Source: Antedon bifida (lineage: Eukaryota > Echinodermata > Crinoidea > Comatulida > Antedonidae). From it: 64,000 nt of DNA. The translations under genes and the position numbers were made by a program. The stretch spans positions 19,630,417 to 19,694,416 of the forward strand of contig OY727101.1 in assembly GCA_963402885.1 (NCBI GenBank). Direction: 5' to 3'. Shown piece after piece: positions 34,961 to 49,194 of the stretch. Below the pieces are notes generated by a model. It worked only from the letters and a program-made list of their open reading frames with translations. It searched no databases and was not told the origin of the DNA. Within the stretch, counting starts at the first letter, position 1. Every line of letters starts with the position of its first letter.

Positions 34961-36720
34961 TATACATACAATGCTGTACTTGAATAAATACAGAACTGTT
35001 ATTGGGACCCCTCATGAAACGTCCCAAAATAAACATGAATATTCATTAATAGTATTAATATTTGTTAACTAAAAATGACGAATCAACAAATACAATAAGA
35101 TAAATTCATTGCATAAATAATATTTATTAAATATCTATTTCATACATAACATGTACATGAAAATGTGCTAATGTTTCTTAATTCATCAATTTAATATTTA
35201 AAATTATAGATATAAACATCACATATCTATGGAAACAGAATACATGTGAAATTGATGACTTAAGTAAAATTAATTATTTAAGTAAAACTTAATTAAGTAA
35301 AACTAATAACTTGTATAGTATACAAGTTAGTGGATTTGAAATTACAATTTTTGTGCATTTATTCATAAGATTGACTGACAAGGCTAGCATTAGTATAGCA
35401 ATGTATATACTACATACTAGACAAGTCTGTATTTATATGTTTTTTTTTATGTTAGCCGGCAATAGTCGAAGTTTCGATTTCTGTCTGGAAAATACTGTAC
35501 ACGAGCTCGAGTATGAAACGCCATATGTGCCAAAATATGTATCTTTTTACTAATATTAATTTGAAATACAGTCTAGAACATAGTGCATATGTGGAGCTAA
35601 GAGCACCTTCAAGTTTGGTTTTCCCCATGCACTAATATTGTTTGTCTGTAAGCTAAATATTTAATGGCATGACGAGATTACAATTGGTGATTAACAACAG
35701 AAAACATTTTCTATATTTCACACAAATAATTTTAAACAAAAACAATATTATATTTTCACGCAAAATTCAACTTAAATTATACTTTATTTGTACAACAAAA
35801 TTAAAAATGAATGTATGGAATATCATAAAAGTGTGTTACAGCAGTACCTTTATGTACTATTATTTCCTGGGAAAAAAAGGCCACTAAACATGTACTATAA
35901 ACTATTACTAAAACTGCATAGTGTTTGAATATTTATAAAACTATAGAATATATTTATAAAAGTTACACTATAAGTAGTATTACAATTACAAGTTTGCCTC
36001 TAACAAAAGACCACTTTTGGAATCACAGCTTTGAGGTTTTTGTATTTCGTCACTATTTAGAAATGTTACCAAAGACCAGAAATATTATTTTCATCTAAAA
36101 ATATCCCTCCATCTTTTTATGGTCTACAAAACACAATTTAAATGCAAAATTTGAAACTAGACAGTGGAGAAATTCTAATATTACAATGAATGCATTTGCT
36201 ATATGTAATCAAGTTAGCTTTTGGTAAATATAAGTATAACATTACATAATCTCAAAATACTCTTCTGTCTACATCAAAGATGTTAAACAATTAACTAGAG
36301 TCCGAACTCCAATGTAATCAAAAAGTAATTCACCCTGGAGAGAGATCGCGTAATATTACTTATCAATCGGCAAATCAGATACATCAGTTTGAAGGCATTT
36401 GTGCCTTAATATTCTGTCACACCCCGCTAGGCTGGCATTACAGCATTTTGAGCCAATCAATGCGTGGACATATTCTTAACTCTCAGCTAGTTCACTCTCT
36501 AGTTAATTATTTAACCTCTTTGGGCCACACCTATATAACACATCTACAATCAGTTAATATTATACGAGAATTTACATTGCATTTATAAAATATAAGTAAA
36601 TACAAAATATAAATAAAATTAGCAGAGCTGCACCAAGTTTTATTTACTGTAAAAATATCACCTGATTTTGTCACAAAATGCTGAATTGGAACTATATTGT
36701 ATGTATAATGTATACTGTGT

Positions 36721-36851
36721 CCAGTATCATAGGCGAATCTTGTAATACAGTATCACATACGTATCACATGTTACATCTGTATCACAGTCCATAAACCTAA
36801 CCTAATCACATCACATGTGACACTGTATTACACACATTGTTTTGATACTGG
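36721..36851. mobile_element. Foldback element with nested arms
   Basis: The outer arms are CCAGTATCA (36721) and TGATACTGG (36843). The inner arms, TGTAATACAGTATCACAT and ATGTGACACTGTATTACA, pair with few mismatches. Confidence 0.7.
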
Positions 36852-37195
36852 TCAAATTACGCCATACGTGAAGATACAGTACAGAGAATCATGTGCTTTG
36901 AGGTCCAACAAAAATGATTTGCATTTCAAACATTATCAACAAACATAAATTATATATTTTTCAAATTTGCACCAACTTTTATTTACATTACATGATCAAT
37001 GCCTAAAAATATGTTTTTTAATAAAAATAAAGTTTGTTGTTATTTTATCAAATGTTCAACTAGTAGACAATATAAAATAACACAGCATATTTTAGGTCCT
37101 TTTACTAATTTGATCTACAGCAAGTTACGTATTTCCTCGTTAAAAAGCTTGGTCCACTATGAATTAAATGCTCTGATTGGTCCCTTTTTCCCCCA

Positions 37196-40100
37196 TTATG
37201 CTCCCGTTTTACTCTTTTGTTCCATGACTTCAATCTGGGAGACAAGTTCCGCATGTTCTTCCAGGAGTGTCTGGAATTCCATTTGTTTCCTTTTGGATGC
37301 TTCCTGGAATCAAAGAATGTTCTCATCAGTAAAACAATATTTTATGACAGTAAACTAGTATACAACTAATGAATGTTTACGAGTGGAATGGTGAGAATAT
37401 TTCATGAGTTGAAAAATTGATTTCTCTATTCTCTCTATTAACTCAGACACATCTACCGTCCTAAAGTTAACTTTTATTCAATACAACTCTAAGTAGTTTC
37501 ATACATACAAATATATAATGTATTTATTTTTTTCCATTTATTTAATAAACTTACTCTGACAGCTTCAGCAATTTGTGAAAATCTCAGCAAAGGACTTTTC
37601 TTTTGTACAACAATACCTGAAAAATAGAAAAAAAAACATGGACGATAGCTATGACGTGATAAATGACATCAATTAAGTACTGTGACGTATCAGACAGAGC
37701 TTTAGTTTTAAATTTGAAGACAAAAAACAAACCTTTTGTGAAGTCATCTTCTTGTAAAGTTAAAGTCTTACTGTAGCCTTGATCATCCTCGACAGAGATG
37801 ACAATATTTGCTACAGACTTCTCACTCTCACCACCATCCTCTTGTTGATCCTCTGCCATCTGCTGGTCTGTCTGTAAATCCATCTGGTCACCAAGTCGGT
37901 CTCTTTGGTCGGTAATAGGTTTGTCTTGATCGATTTTGTCAGAATTAATTTCTTCAGTTAGAGATAATCTGCCCATGTTAAGGTTGTTAGAGTTGTTTTG
38001 GTTGCCGATGTCAAGAATGTCTGTCTCCACTGAACAGTCTGAGGCAGGTGATGTGCGGATGTTCTCATCATGACCTGAATATATTAAATCAGTATATTAG
38101 CTCCGATGAAGGAATAGTGTTTTCAGAAAGCTTGGCACATTCTTTTTGCTCTTCTTTCTTTCATTTTTTAAAGCCGAGATTAGTTATATTACTTCTTTCC
38201 ACTAGGGCCTTGTGAACAGATTGTCAAAACTATGATAAAATATACTCTGTTAATCCTACATTTATTTTTCATTTTTCTTACCTGGTGTTACAGATGTCAT
38301 GCCATCATTATTGTAAGATGCTGGACTTTGTGCAAGTTTTGTTAAGTTTGTAGAAGAGGATGCTGGTGTCCCACTCGGTACTCTTAACTCCTATTAAAAC
38401 ATAAGGAATGATTCAATTCAATTTTATCTTCATAAGTTCATCATTATGTAATAACAATACATGAGAGATTTTTTAAAAAGTAGAATGCACTCATTATGCT
38501 AGAGAAACTTAAATAAGCCGAGACTATTTAATCCTTACCCTATAATAATCCCCAGGATCATCCATAATCTTTGCTTGATTGGGATTAGTAGGTGGCGTGG
38601 TACCTTCAATAACGGGCGGAGGATCTACCGGTGTTCCACGCTTACGATTCGTGGACCGAGTTAGACTCCCTACTCCAGGTGCTGCTAATATCTTGTCACG
38701 GTTTTTTCCGGAACCTTTAAAATCAAAGTACAAATATTTAAACATGATTGTATGGATATAAATGCGATATCTAGTAGTTAAAAGGAGACTCCTTTGTGAC
38801 ACCTCTATTCAGAGGACAACTCCATTAGGGGGACGTGAACCAACAAGGGCCAAGATATGTACAGCAAGGGGATACTTTGTTGGATCCTAAAGGTATCCCC
38901 TTAATAGAGGTTTTAATGTATTTAAACATGTATAAACGCCCATGTGAATACTATTCTACTAATTTTTCTACATAATACCATTCTTCTGTAAAGTTTAATA
39001 AGCTTTAGTACAAAAGTTAGTTCATGTAGCCATCCAGAAATATTTAAGACATTCAAATATTAAGGACCAACTGTAGTGTGGTACTTAAAAAAGCTGGCTA
39101 AAATCCCAAACCCATTCCATATAAAGCCAGAATAGGTTCATTAATATTAATAAGCTAGGCTGGAATTCCAGAGGCAGAGTTTGATAAAGAATTCTAGGGC
39201 TAAGTACCTGCCTCGGAGGCTTTATCTACTATAATTGTGTAAACTTCTCTGAAAGTGCTTAGCCTTGGCTTTGTGTCTTAAATCAATCATCCCACTGCTC
39301 ATGCTTTTCAATGTTATAAGTATTTCATCTGGATTAAAGGTCTACTCTACCATTTACTGCCATGCATATTAAATACAGTAATTAGGTACAGTAAAATCCC
39401 TCCTTTGGGAGACCCTATTAAAGGGACATTTTTTGTTGTGGTATTAAAGCTCTGTCTACACTATCAAACTAGTTTGACAAAGAAAGTGTGATGTGCCCAA
39501 ATATGGTAGTGACATGCTTAAATATGGTAGTGATATGACATTATCATGTCCATATATGGGCATATCACTTTTTTTTCACATAAAGTTTGATAGTATAGCA
39601 GAGCTAACAAACAAGGGAAAATATATATAATTAATTAATAGTGGCAACTTACTATAAATTAATTTATAATAACTTTTATTTCATAACTCAAAAACTTGAC
39701 CACTTTACTGTGTTGTAAACATGGCATCAGAATGAAAAAACTATTAATTATAAATAAAAAATTAACAAATTAATAATACTAGAGTTTAGAAAAAGATAAA
39801 GGAAAAAGAGTATTATTCAAAATAATAATAAATATAATTTTTAATTCTTTCTATGAATATTTCAGTAAGACATGCTATCATTTTATTTGTAGACTGGAGG
39901 AAGATAGTAAAAACAAACTTGTTAAAACTGTCTATCAGTCAAGTTATAAATAATTGAGACGCCACTTAAACTGTGAGGCTCTTCTTAGGGTTTAATATTA
40001 ATTTGTTGAGTTGTCATTTTCTTCTTCTTGTCTTTTTATGGCTTTTATATTATTGAAATCAAGTTTATTATTATTGTTTATCAATTATTAAAGACAATCT

Positions 40101-43100
40101 GTGATCTTTGATGTTTTAAATTAATTTAATTATATATTTTATTATTATGTCAATTGGCGTATTCCATCTGGAAAACATTGTGCTCAACAGAAAAAAATAA
40201 TTAACAGTTAGTTAATTAATTTTGTTCACTCTTAGAGACTTGGAGGAAAAATCAATTAGCTTTATGTTGTTTGTATGACATTTGTTTTTCCTACTTTGAC
40301 ATATTTCTGACAAGTGTTTATTTTATTTCTACTTTATTTGATTGGTTCATGGTTTGTTTAATTTATTTTGATTGGTTATTTGATTGTCCATCTCAACACT
40401 GTTGTACATATAAATTTGTTACGTTGTAAATATTATGATGAACAAAGTTATTGTGGAAATTACAAAGATTTTACAGTCAAACACTCCTTTGGAACACCTC
40501 TATTCAAGAGACACTCCTTTAATTAAGGGGACAATTTTCTGTGAAATAAATGAAGGGCAATATATGTTTTAACACTGGTCAACACTCAATCAGGGGACAT
40601 GAGTCCCGAAGTTGTCCCCTTAATAGGGGTTCTACTACATAATGGCTTGCCTAACCTATTCTCTGAGTTTATAACCAATTTATACTTAGCTATGTTTAAT
40701 AAATATTTAGGTGTTACCTTGCACACGCTGCAGCCTTACTCGGCTTCCAGATTCTTCTGCGGTCTTCGGCAAATTCTTGCTACTGTAATAGTAAGGTGCG
40801 GGTACGGCAGGCCGACAAGCAGTGGACGGTAAAGTTTGAGGGCGGGCTTGTGGGTCACTGTATTGGACAACAGGATGAGGGTTCTGGGGATTTCGAAAGC
40901 TCCTAAAAAAGTTAAAAGTTTCACATTAAAAAAATAAACATACCACTTTCTCGCCATTTACAATTGGAACAGATTCGATCAATTATATGGGTGGGAAAAT
41001 ATTAAATGGCACTTTTAGATACCCAGATGTTTTTGGTGGGTGGGTGATTTAACAACATTTACATTTAGTTTGAAAAGGGTGCAACAAAAGTGAGTGGGGT
41101 GGGGGAGATGGGGTGCCTGAGGCATCTACCTCAATCCAGCACAATTACATAATAAATTTAAACTGAGAGAAATAATATAAGAATTCGTATTACCTTATAG
41201 TCAATGGTGTATTAACTCCTTTTGTCTTGGTAGGTACTCCAGCTGCTGCCTTGCGATGGGGTAGCAAACTCTGAATAGCTGGCATATTACCTTGCTATAA
41301 CACAGATGAGAAGATTGTATAATGATTCAAGGCTTACACATTAGGTTGATTAACAGACAGCTAACAGCATGAACTGGTATGTGTCTGTCTGCTGTTGATG
41401 TTATTCACATGATGACCTTGAATGACCTTTGAGTGGTATACTTAGAACTTTATGGATGCGTAAAATGTCAGTCATTCGATAAGCTCTGACTGCTTGGATT
41501 ACAGTGATAACATTTTCAGGTAAATTTAATTACTAATTAAGTTTTAACGTCCCTGTTAAAACCCTTACATAAAGGGTACATTATTTTTGTCAGCAGAAAT
41601 CAGACAACAAAATGCAGTTTTTCCATTAAAAAAAAAATAAAAGCCCTTACAATATTCATCATTTTTTCTCATACCTTATAGTCTACAGTAGTGTAGATAT
41701 GCAACTCAAATTTCTCCAAAAAACAATTTTGCTAGTGTAGACTACTCTACGTTTTATCAAAGATGCTCAATCAATTTAATCAATTAATTACCTTGCATAT
41801 TTTTCTGTAACAATCTTCTAGGCCCGACAGACCATCTTCAGCCCGAATTTCGTCTGCCATGGAGGAGGTTAAACTCCCTTCATACTCACTGCGGTTCCAC
41901 CCATGAGGCGAGCCTAGACTTTCAAGATGGGTATAACCACTATTCGCTACTGCTACATAATTCCGTCCCGTTTTCCTGAGAAAGGAATGGAATCTGTTAG
42001 CATTGGTCTATCTAAAATCTAAATATTGTACAATCTTTAAATGAACGGAAGGAATCAATAGCTTAGATGACCTCACTTCAGACTGTTGTTCTTTCCAAAA
42101 ACAAAATTATTTTTATGTACATTTCTTGTCATTAATCATTCATGGAATCTTTAAGACCCTTAAAAGGGTCTTTTCACACCGGTTTCGGTCCGGCTCCAAC
42201 GTTTTTACAACACTCCACGCTGGCTATGCACCAATCAATATGCGTGTAGCCGTGGGAAAATTAAACATTGACATTCAATTATATTTTCTGGAGCTTGACC
42301 GGAGGCGGACCGGAGAATTTTTGTCATGTGCTTATAAGCCTCATTCCCACTTAAAAGAAAGGCATTTCAGCAGAGCTAAGTCTATACAAAAGTAAAACAT
42401 GCCTCGGATACTGTATTCCAGACAAAAATGTCCAGAATTAAATTGTTATCCCTCGAAAGTAAAATATTCAACTGGCCGTGAACTTTCCTTCGACCAATTA
42501 GCACCAATGAAATAAATCTGCTCATTTTTTTTAATCTAACATTTTCAACGACCTATTTTTAAAAAGCCAGTCAAGTTCAAGCAACAAAGCATGTTATGCA
42601 TAAAGGCCAATTTACACAGACAAGCGGTAACAGTAAACGGTGGAAAAAATAGAATCTATCTTCTTATCATCAATTACGTGATGTACAGTATGCATGGTGA
42701 AAGATATCATTCTAGGCTGCAAACTTTACAATGACACTACCCTATTTCCTGTACAACTTTTGTGTACACAACAAAGTAAACAAATTATGATAACTATGCT
42801 TTTCAGTGTTTGCCGCAGCCCTTAATTGCTTGTAGCTGAATGATATTAAAACGCAAACTAACTTTGGTAAGCTGCCAAGTTCTGATGGTGATTTTGACCC
42901 CTTTGATCCAGGCGAACTTATCCTATCATCTGCTTTCCATGGCGTCACAGTTCGAGGCTTAGCTTTCTGGAAAAAATATTTTGAAAAATTGAAACAGTAG
43001 AAAGAAGTTAACCCTTACTTTGAGACACCCCTGTTTAATTCAGGGAACACGCCTTTTAAGGGGACACATTCCTGTGAAAGGAAGAAGGATAAATTTATGT

Positions 43101-46100
43101 TTTTTAACACTACAGCCAATCATATTCAGGGAATACAATACAGTACTCTTATTTGATTGACACTTTTGTTGGATCCTGAAAGGTGTACTATTACATTAGT
43201 ATTAGTAGAGGTTCTACTGTTAAATATAATAAAATCTTAAATAGCATCAATAATAATATAAAAAAAAAATACCTTTATCGGCATTGGATTGAATCCTCTG
43301 TGCTCATCGCGGCTTCTCAACGATTCCACTCGCTGCTGTTGTTTCGGTCGGATGTTTGGCAGACGCAGAATCATCGGTTGTGTGTACGGCAGCAGGATCG
43401 GCGGGTTTGACGGCACGTTGTAGAGGTAAAGAAGAGGATGAGATACAAAATCGGGATCGTTAGCAGGAATCTGTATTGGGATCGACTACAAAAAGACGAC
43501 ACAACACACAAGACATGAATGTTAATGACATGGTTAATGAACCTATTCAAGCAGTATTTGGTGGTAGTGCTAATTAGTGAAATGGACAACATTTTTGTTA
43601 GTGTACTGTTATAAAAATAATATCATATCTTCGAATCAAATTTAGTATACAGTATTATATAATGGCATGATTATGTTACGATGACGCAATCAGGAAGCCA
43701 TTCAAGGAAGCCTTTTAGCGCTAATTAGTAAAATGAACAGCAAAAGCAACTAAAGCGTTAGAAAAATCATCTGATATGCATTATAAAATCAAATTTAAGA
43801 TAATTATTGTAAACCCTATTTGTTCAGAATTATTTTTTTATGAAATTTCTGAAAATCTAAATACAGCAGACAAAAAAATAAAAATTAAATGATTGTTTGT
43901 TAGTGTTAGTGTTTGTCAGGTCCTAGGTTAATAATGTACAGTAACATTATTTTAATGAACACAGCAATTTAAAGTGAAAACTATGTGATATTACAATGTT
44001 AATCAGTGTTACTGTAGTACTATGTACCTACCTAGTGGCGTACCATTAAAAATAATTAATGGGAGACTACAAATTATTTACTTTTCTCATTGCTTTAATA
44101 ATACTTAATAGAAATCCAATTTATATTTCAGTAATTGTCATGCTTTTAACAAAGTTTTGACACAAATCATTAATCACTTACTGTATTACAGAATTACAGA
44201 ATTTTAATTGATTTCAGAGTTTAATTAATCTCGTAAAGATTGTCCAGCCTCTCTAAGTGGCATGATCTTAACTCATTTGGTCAACTACATTCACACGCAG
44301 AGTAAACAAGCACTATAATAAATTGTCTGTTAGCCCCAGAATCAAACAAACAAGGCCTAGTGTAAATCATAACCTACAGTACATAAGAAGTGTAGTAAAG
44401 TAGATAATTTGACAAAATTAGATAATTAATTATATAGTGCTACAAATTGTGAAATTTGTGGAGAGTATAAATAATTTATAGTACACTTAATTTTGTATAC
44501 AGTACGTTCTTTATCTCATCCATAAAAGTTAAAACTAGAATTAGAAATTGCAAAGTGCAAGTGATCCTGGGCAAGATTGATGTTGAGATTTTGGAATAAA
44601 CAAAGCGTGATAAATGGTGACGTGAAGTTAAAAATAAAATATTATATTAATCACGAAGTTTGAATTAGTATTAATATGAGTAAGGCCAGCTACCAAGCAT
44701 TTAATGGTTTAGATAACACTAAAACAATGAAGACAAAAAACACGACATTGGACATACTGTACTGTACAATGAACAACAACACAGAACAAAAAAAAACCAT
44801 ATATGGAAGTATGTTTCCATACGTGTTTGATCCATAAAATGACCGGGGTAATAATGTACAGCGCATTGAGATCTTGCTTATATGCGCTATATAAGAATGA
44901 ACTATTATTATTATTGTATATTCATAGCCAAAGGCTAAACAGCGACCTATAAAATCAAAGTTTAAACCAATGAAACGTTTCCATACAATATGACTACCAC
45001 GAATAAGTTTCTAGTTTGAATCTTCGTTAATAATAACATGAACATTACTCAAAATGCAATGTGATCTGGCGGTCAATCAAATAACCGTTATTTTGCGTAG
45101 CAACTAAAAGCTGCATAGCAATTACCAGATAAACACCGTTAACAGTTATTTTCAGGCTGCCATTTAACTGATTATCAAATTTTTTTTTAAATTTCTGCTT
45201 CCAAGAAAATGGTGTCAATTTATTTACACGTTTATTAACCGGTTATTTTTTCACGGCAGAAACAGGACCAGTATCTATTTCTGGTAAGTTGGTTATTATA
45301 ACAAGGATGGCAAGTAGCATAATAAATTACACCTGCTCTTAATGGCTATATTTATACATATTTGTCAGTTCAACATGACAAATGTTTCTAGTGTTATCAT
45401 AGCCTGCTTTCATACACTAAATATTTATGTTCGCAAATCTTGTTAAAGCTCAGGTACAGGCATGAATTTTAAATATAATATTTGGTCAATTGTACATAAA
45501 TCAAATATTTGTAACAGAAATCAAGACGAAAAAATATGAATTTCCCTTAATATGGTCAAATACAAAATTTGGCAAAATTCTTCCATAAAAACCAGGAAGA
45601 CTTTTTTTCAGTAGTTAGGTAGTTAACCTAGTGTAATAACATGTCTGGTGACTCCCTAGAAGGTGAAAAAAGATGGTGGATATACGGTGGATAATTTTTG
45701 CTATAGCATGAAAATAAAAATCTGAAGTTGAATAAAAATACCAGAAATGTAATTTTTAAGTTATATTACCTATATTTAGTCATCTGATAACATTTTTTAC
45801 CACACCGTTTATTTTTTATAGCTTTTTAAAATGACTCTCTATTTACAAAACTTGTGTACAAAAGAATAGAGATTTTACTGTGTAATTTGAACTATCCCCC
45901 CACTGATAAGAAAGTGCTTATTTTCAACAAGCTCGTGTAACACAAATAAAATCTAAAAAAATATGAAACATATGGGAAACTATAGATCGATAATTATTGG
46001 AATGTATGATCAATAGAAATTTTTTGCCCGCACCTGGCCTTTAAAGCAAAGCAAACTGTGTTACTGCGATTCATGATTTTGCGTAAAAATTATCTACCAC

Positions 46101-49100
46101 ACTATAAAAGGATATCGCTGTTGAAAATTTGCGAATTTGGACGGTTGCTAATGTTAACAATGCTACAAATATTCACGGTTTAAAAGCTCAATTCTTGCTT
46201 CTAAATAACTTATCCGCCTAGTGTAATATCGCTATGCATTGTTGTTTGAATAACAGTATAACACTTTATTTGATGAGATGAAAACAGCCTATATTTCATC
46301 AATAATTAAATATTACTACTATATAAGTACAAGTTTTGTTTTTTAAAAACCTTTAGAAAGTAATAATCATTTAAATGGTACAGTAAGTACTTACATATCT
46401 TCTTCTTTCTACAGGAGTTTTCTGTCGAGAGGTCATCCCTCTCCCTCTTGCCAGAGGTGGTATGGTGCTCTTCTTTGATTGGCTATTAGTAGTATCCTAG
46501 AACAACAAAAGTGGCAAGAATGAAACATCAGAATACTGAGTGTTAAAAAAGAATGATCCGTTAAAAAAAGGAAAAACATCTGTTCTAGTCCAATGAGTAA
46601 ATTACAGTCTGCTAGTAATTTAAGCGCAAAGAATGGTCAAATTTGCCGATCGATGACCTTTGGTAAAGTTACCTTGGTTAAATTTACGATTTCTCCAAAG
46701 TGAACAACAGTATACAATTTTTTTAATTCTACCGAACATTCACAGAAATTTTTAATTAAGGTAACATAATAAATGCACAAATTGCAACTTGAATGGATAA
46801 CTTAAAGTCTGCATTAACACCCAACAAAAAATAAAATAAACCTTTCCAACAAAAACAACATTTTTACAGAAAACAACCAGAGACATGAACCAGGTCATTG
46901 ATGTTTGCAGATAAGTCACTTAACCATAAATACCACATCACTTCAATGCACTATTTTAAATTCAACATCATCATTAGTGCATGCTTGAGAGATAACTTGC
47001 ATTCCTCTCTTGGTGGTCTTAAATACTATATATTTAATTCAATTCACAAAGATATGCAACTTTAGATCACTGATGCAACTTTCTGTCGCCACAAACTAAG
47101 ATGGCAGTTTAGATTGCCGACAATTCTAAAATGCCAATTTGCATTTAAAAAACAATTGTTTTCCACCAAGCATCCATTCTCATGAAAAGTACTTAGATCT
47201 AACATTTCAGGTCTTTTAATTTCTTCTTTCAAATACTATATTCTCTGAAAACCAGAAACTCTCCCAAAACCAGACTTTTCTTAGTTCCAAAAGTTCTGAA
47301 TATTAGACTTTCCAGAAAACCAGATGGTGTCTGGTATTGGGAAAGTTGATTGTACAACAAAATAGGTCTCTTCTGAATAATAATAGTTTTAATTGAAGTT
47401 TAGCTGTTTTTTTTCAATTTCAAAGTTTATGAGGCAGTCATTGCAACAAACAAACAATGTGTATGATTACGCACAAAAAAAAAAGCGTAACAGGTTAAAA
47501 AGCAAACAAAATATTTAGTAACTGTACTGCAGAAACTGCAGAATAATTTTGCCATAGTCCCTAATGTCATTAACATTTCTGAATTATCTGGCTTCCTATT
47601 TTGATTAAAAACATTCCTGATACAAATTAATGATATGCCACCTGGTGAAGACCAACCTAATAGTAATGACCTTAGTCTGGTAAACATGATCTGATGGGTC
47701 ACTCATTCAGGTGGACAATAGCCGATAATGATGGAAAAATGTATTTTTGGATATTTAGAAAAGTTTTACAGGCTACAACCAAGATTATTAATTGGAAATA
47801 ATGAAAATGCTTAGTTCTTTGTTTTTTAAATCCTGTATTACTTTTGTTAATGTTATTTTTTAGTTTAAGTTTCCTTGTAAATAGGCCTATTGTTAAATCA
47901 TTTTTTTTTTTCATTCACTTTTAATTTACTTACTCTGGACGCACCTTCATTTAAGAAGTGTGCCACTATTTCAAAAGCTTCCAAATAAATTATTATTATA
48001 CTTTACAATCTGGCAGTTTTCGATCGTGTTGTGGTTAATATTTAAAAATATAATAAAAAGTTACATTCGAAGCAGTGGGTACTGCTGCATCAAAATTATG
48101 ATAACGTAATATATCTCTACTTTGCACCATGCAGACAATAAATCAAATTCTAAATATAAATGTAAAAATATATTCTTACCATGACGATGAAAAAAGTATA
48201 AGAAAAATGTCCAATATTCTTGAAAAAAGTTTGTTTGATTTACAAATACTGTGTGCAAAGATTCCAACAAAATGAATTCTCATGTGACACAGGTTAAGTA
48301 GAGTATTGCCACTTCTTTCTTTCAGCTCTTGAAATAAACTGTTCCAAAAACTCTTACAACGGTAAAATAAAAATGCACTGTCTCTTCTTCACTTCTTTCC
48401 TAACTACTCACTGCTATAGGAGACTTTTTTCTTCTCCTCCTGCTTGATCTAGTACAGGGCTAGCTTGAGGCTACAGCAGCTTGTGTTTTCACTGAAGCCT
48501 GGCTAGCTTGTTATTTCACCACACTTTGCATACCAACATGTCATGCTCAATCCGACATTTACGTCAACAGTCAAAACATGTTGGGTATTGATCAAAAAGA
48601 TTGTTTTTAGAAAATTCAATTAATTGGAAGCGATTCCTCCAAATGGAAATGCTGGAAATAGAATTCTTCGGAAGTTTCAGCAGATAAAAGGAAACGGATG
48701 GACATCTCACCGTGACGGGAATATAAACTTTAGTGATTGAGTTACTGATTATGATATAAATAGTTTGCCAGTTTTACCAAGTATTATTTTAGCATATTTT
48801 AAGAGAGTTGACCCATTTATACTAGACAATAACGACCGGACGATAACTAAAAAATATGCATTTTTCCTACTGTACATACAACAAAAGAAATCGAAAAAGT
48901 TTTCATCCAAGTATAACATAACCATTTATGCTGTCTTTTATGAAAATAATATTTTTCATATAGTCCATAAAAAGTAATGTAGATTTTATATTTTTGTTTT
49001 ACGTTTACCATTTACCGCTACTGCTTGTCTGTGTAAATCGATCGTTACAGAATTAAACTAAAAAGTATACTTACATGCCCTAAATAGATTCCCGTCATAT

Positions 49101-49194
49101 TTCGTGTCTGCGTGCGTTGAGGCCGCGACGGCAGCCCATTGTAACTTAACATGTTACTAAAAGGCAATTCAGGGTTGGGAGCAATGCATTTCAT
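37196..49194 (-). CDS. Unrecognised 601-residue basic, disordered protein with C-terminal coiled coil
   Basis: Exons in transcript order: 49194-49075, 46496-46395, 43485-43273, 42966-42863, 41975-41792, 41294-41194, 40902-40718, 38714-38539, 38390-38282, 38074-37733, 37616-37555, 37303-37196. All phases close without a stop. I do not recognise the family. Seen: start MKCIAPNPELPFSNML; a Pro/Leu-rich segment (~82-120, LLYLYNVPSNPPILLPY); long Ser/Pro/Lys-rich stretches typical of disorder; an acidic Gln/Asp-rich part (~435-545); and a C-terminal helix RFSQIAEAVREASKRKQMEF leading into LLEEHAELVSQIEVMEQ, which has heptad spacing. There is no signal peptide or membrane segment. This composition suits a cytoskeletal or centrosomal scaffold, but that is a guess. 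The donor GTTAGT at 42862 is atypical. Two introns are 2.6-2.9 kb and hold repeats. Confidence 0.8.
38773..38917. mobile_element. MITE family 2 copy
   Basis: ACACCTCTATTCAGAGGACA near the left end mirrors CCCCTTAATAGAGGTTTTA at the right. The interior has AGGGGATACTTTGTTGGATC. Confidence 0.65.
39388..39436 (+). mobile_element. MITE family 2, left-end fragment
   Basis: ACAGTAAAATCCCTCCTTTG and CCCTATTAAAGGGACA match the left arm of the other copies. The right arm is absent. Confidence 0.45.
39447..39606. mobile_element. MITE family 1, complete copy with internal duplication
   Basis: The termini are AGCTCTGTCTACACTATC and GATAGTATAGCAGAGCT. AAATATGGTAGTGA is repeated inside. Confidence 0.85.
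40472..40636. mobile_element. MITE family 2 copy
   Basis: TACAGTCAAACACTCCTTTG and ACACCTCTATTCAAGAGACA on the left pair with GTCCCCTTAATAGGGGTTCT on the right. Confidence 0.7.
42160..42370. mobile_element. Family 3 DNA element
   Basis: GGGTCTTTTCACACCGGTTT and TCCGGCTCC on the left oppose GGAGCTTGACCGGAGGCGG on the right. The interior aligns with 14640-14735. Confidence 0.5.
43005..43221. mobile_element. MITE family 2 copy
   Basis: It starts CCCTTACTTTGAGACACC and CCTGTTTAATTCAGGGAACA and ends GTAGAGGTTCTACTGTTA. The interior has TTGTTGGATCCTGAAAGG. Confidence 0.65.
44834..44918 (+). mobile_element. SINE-tail-like fragment
   Basis: CGCATTGAGATCTTGCTTAT and GCGCTATATAAGAATGAAC, followed by ATT repeats, resemble a 3' tail common to invertebrate SINEs. 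A shorter similar piece (ACCGGGGTAATAAT) is near 31750. Confidence 0.45.
45443..46046 (+). mobile_element. Non-autonomous DNA transposon-like element, copy B, with TTAA ends
   Basis: The left end TTAAAGCTCAGGTACAGGCA and the right end TGCCCGCACCTGGCCTTTAA are imperfect inverted repeats, each flush with TTAA. The interior matches copy A at 8676-9190 in reverse orientation. A TTAA target is the habit of piggyBac-type elements (inference). It lies in the second intron of the 601-residue gene. Confidence 0.6.

Larger units (their letters stand above)
30271..37195. other. Gene-poor, satellite-rich intergenic region
   Basis: Apart from the repeats listed separately, 35.0-36.7 kb is plain AT-rich sequence with no supported gene. 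Frames of 60-80 codons here have no conserved features. The right end holds the 3' UTR of the unrecognised gene; a minus-strand AATAAA lies at 36978-36983. Confidence 0.55.

Noticed and set aside
37196-49194. DLGAP5 (HURP), suggested by human linkage to ATG14
   Set aside because: No GKAP-type segment or other DLGAP5 motif was seen in the 601 residues.
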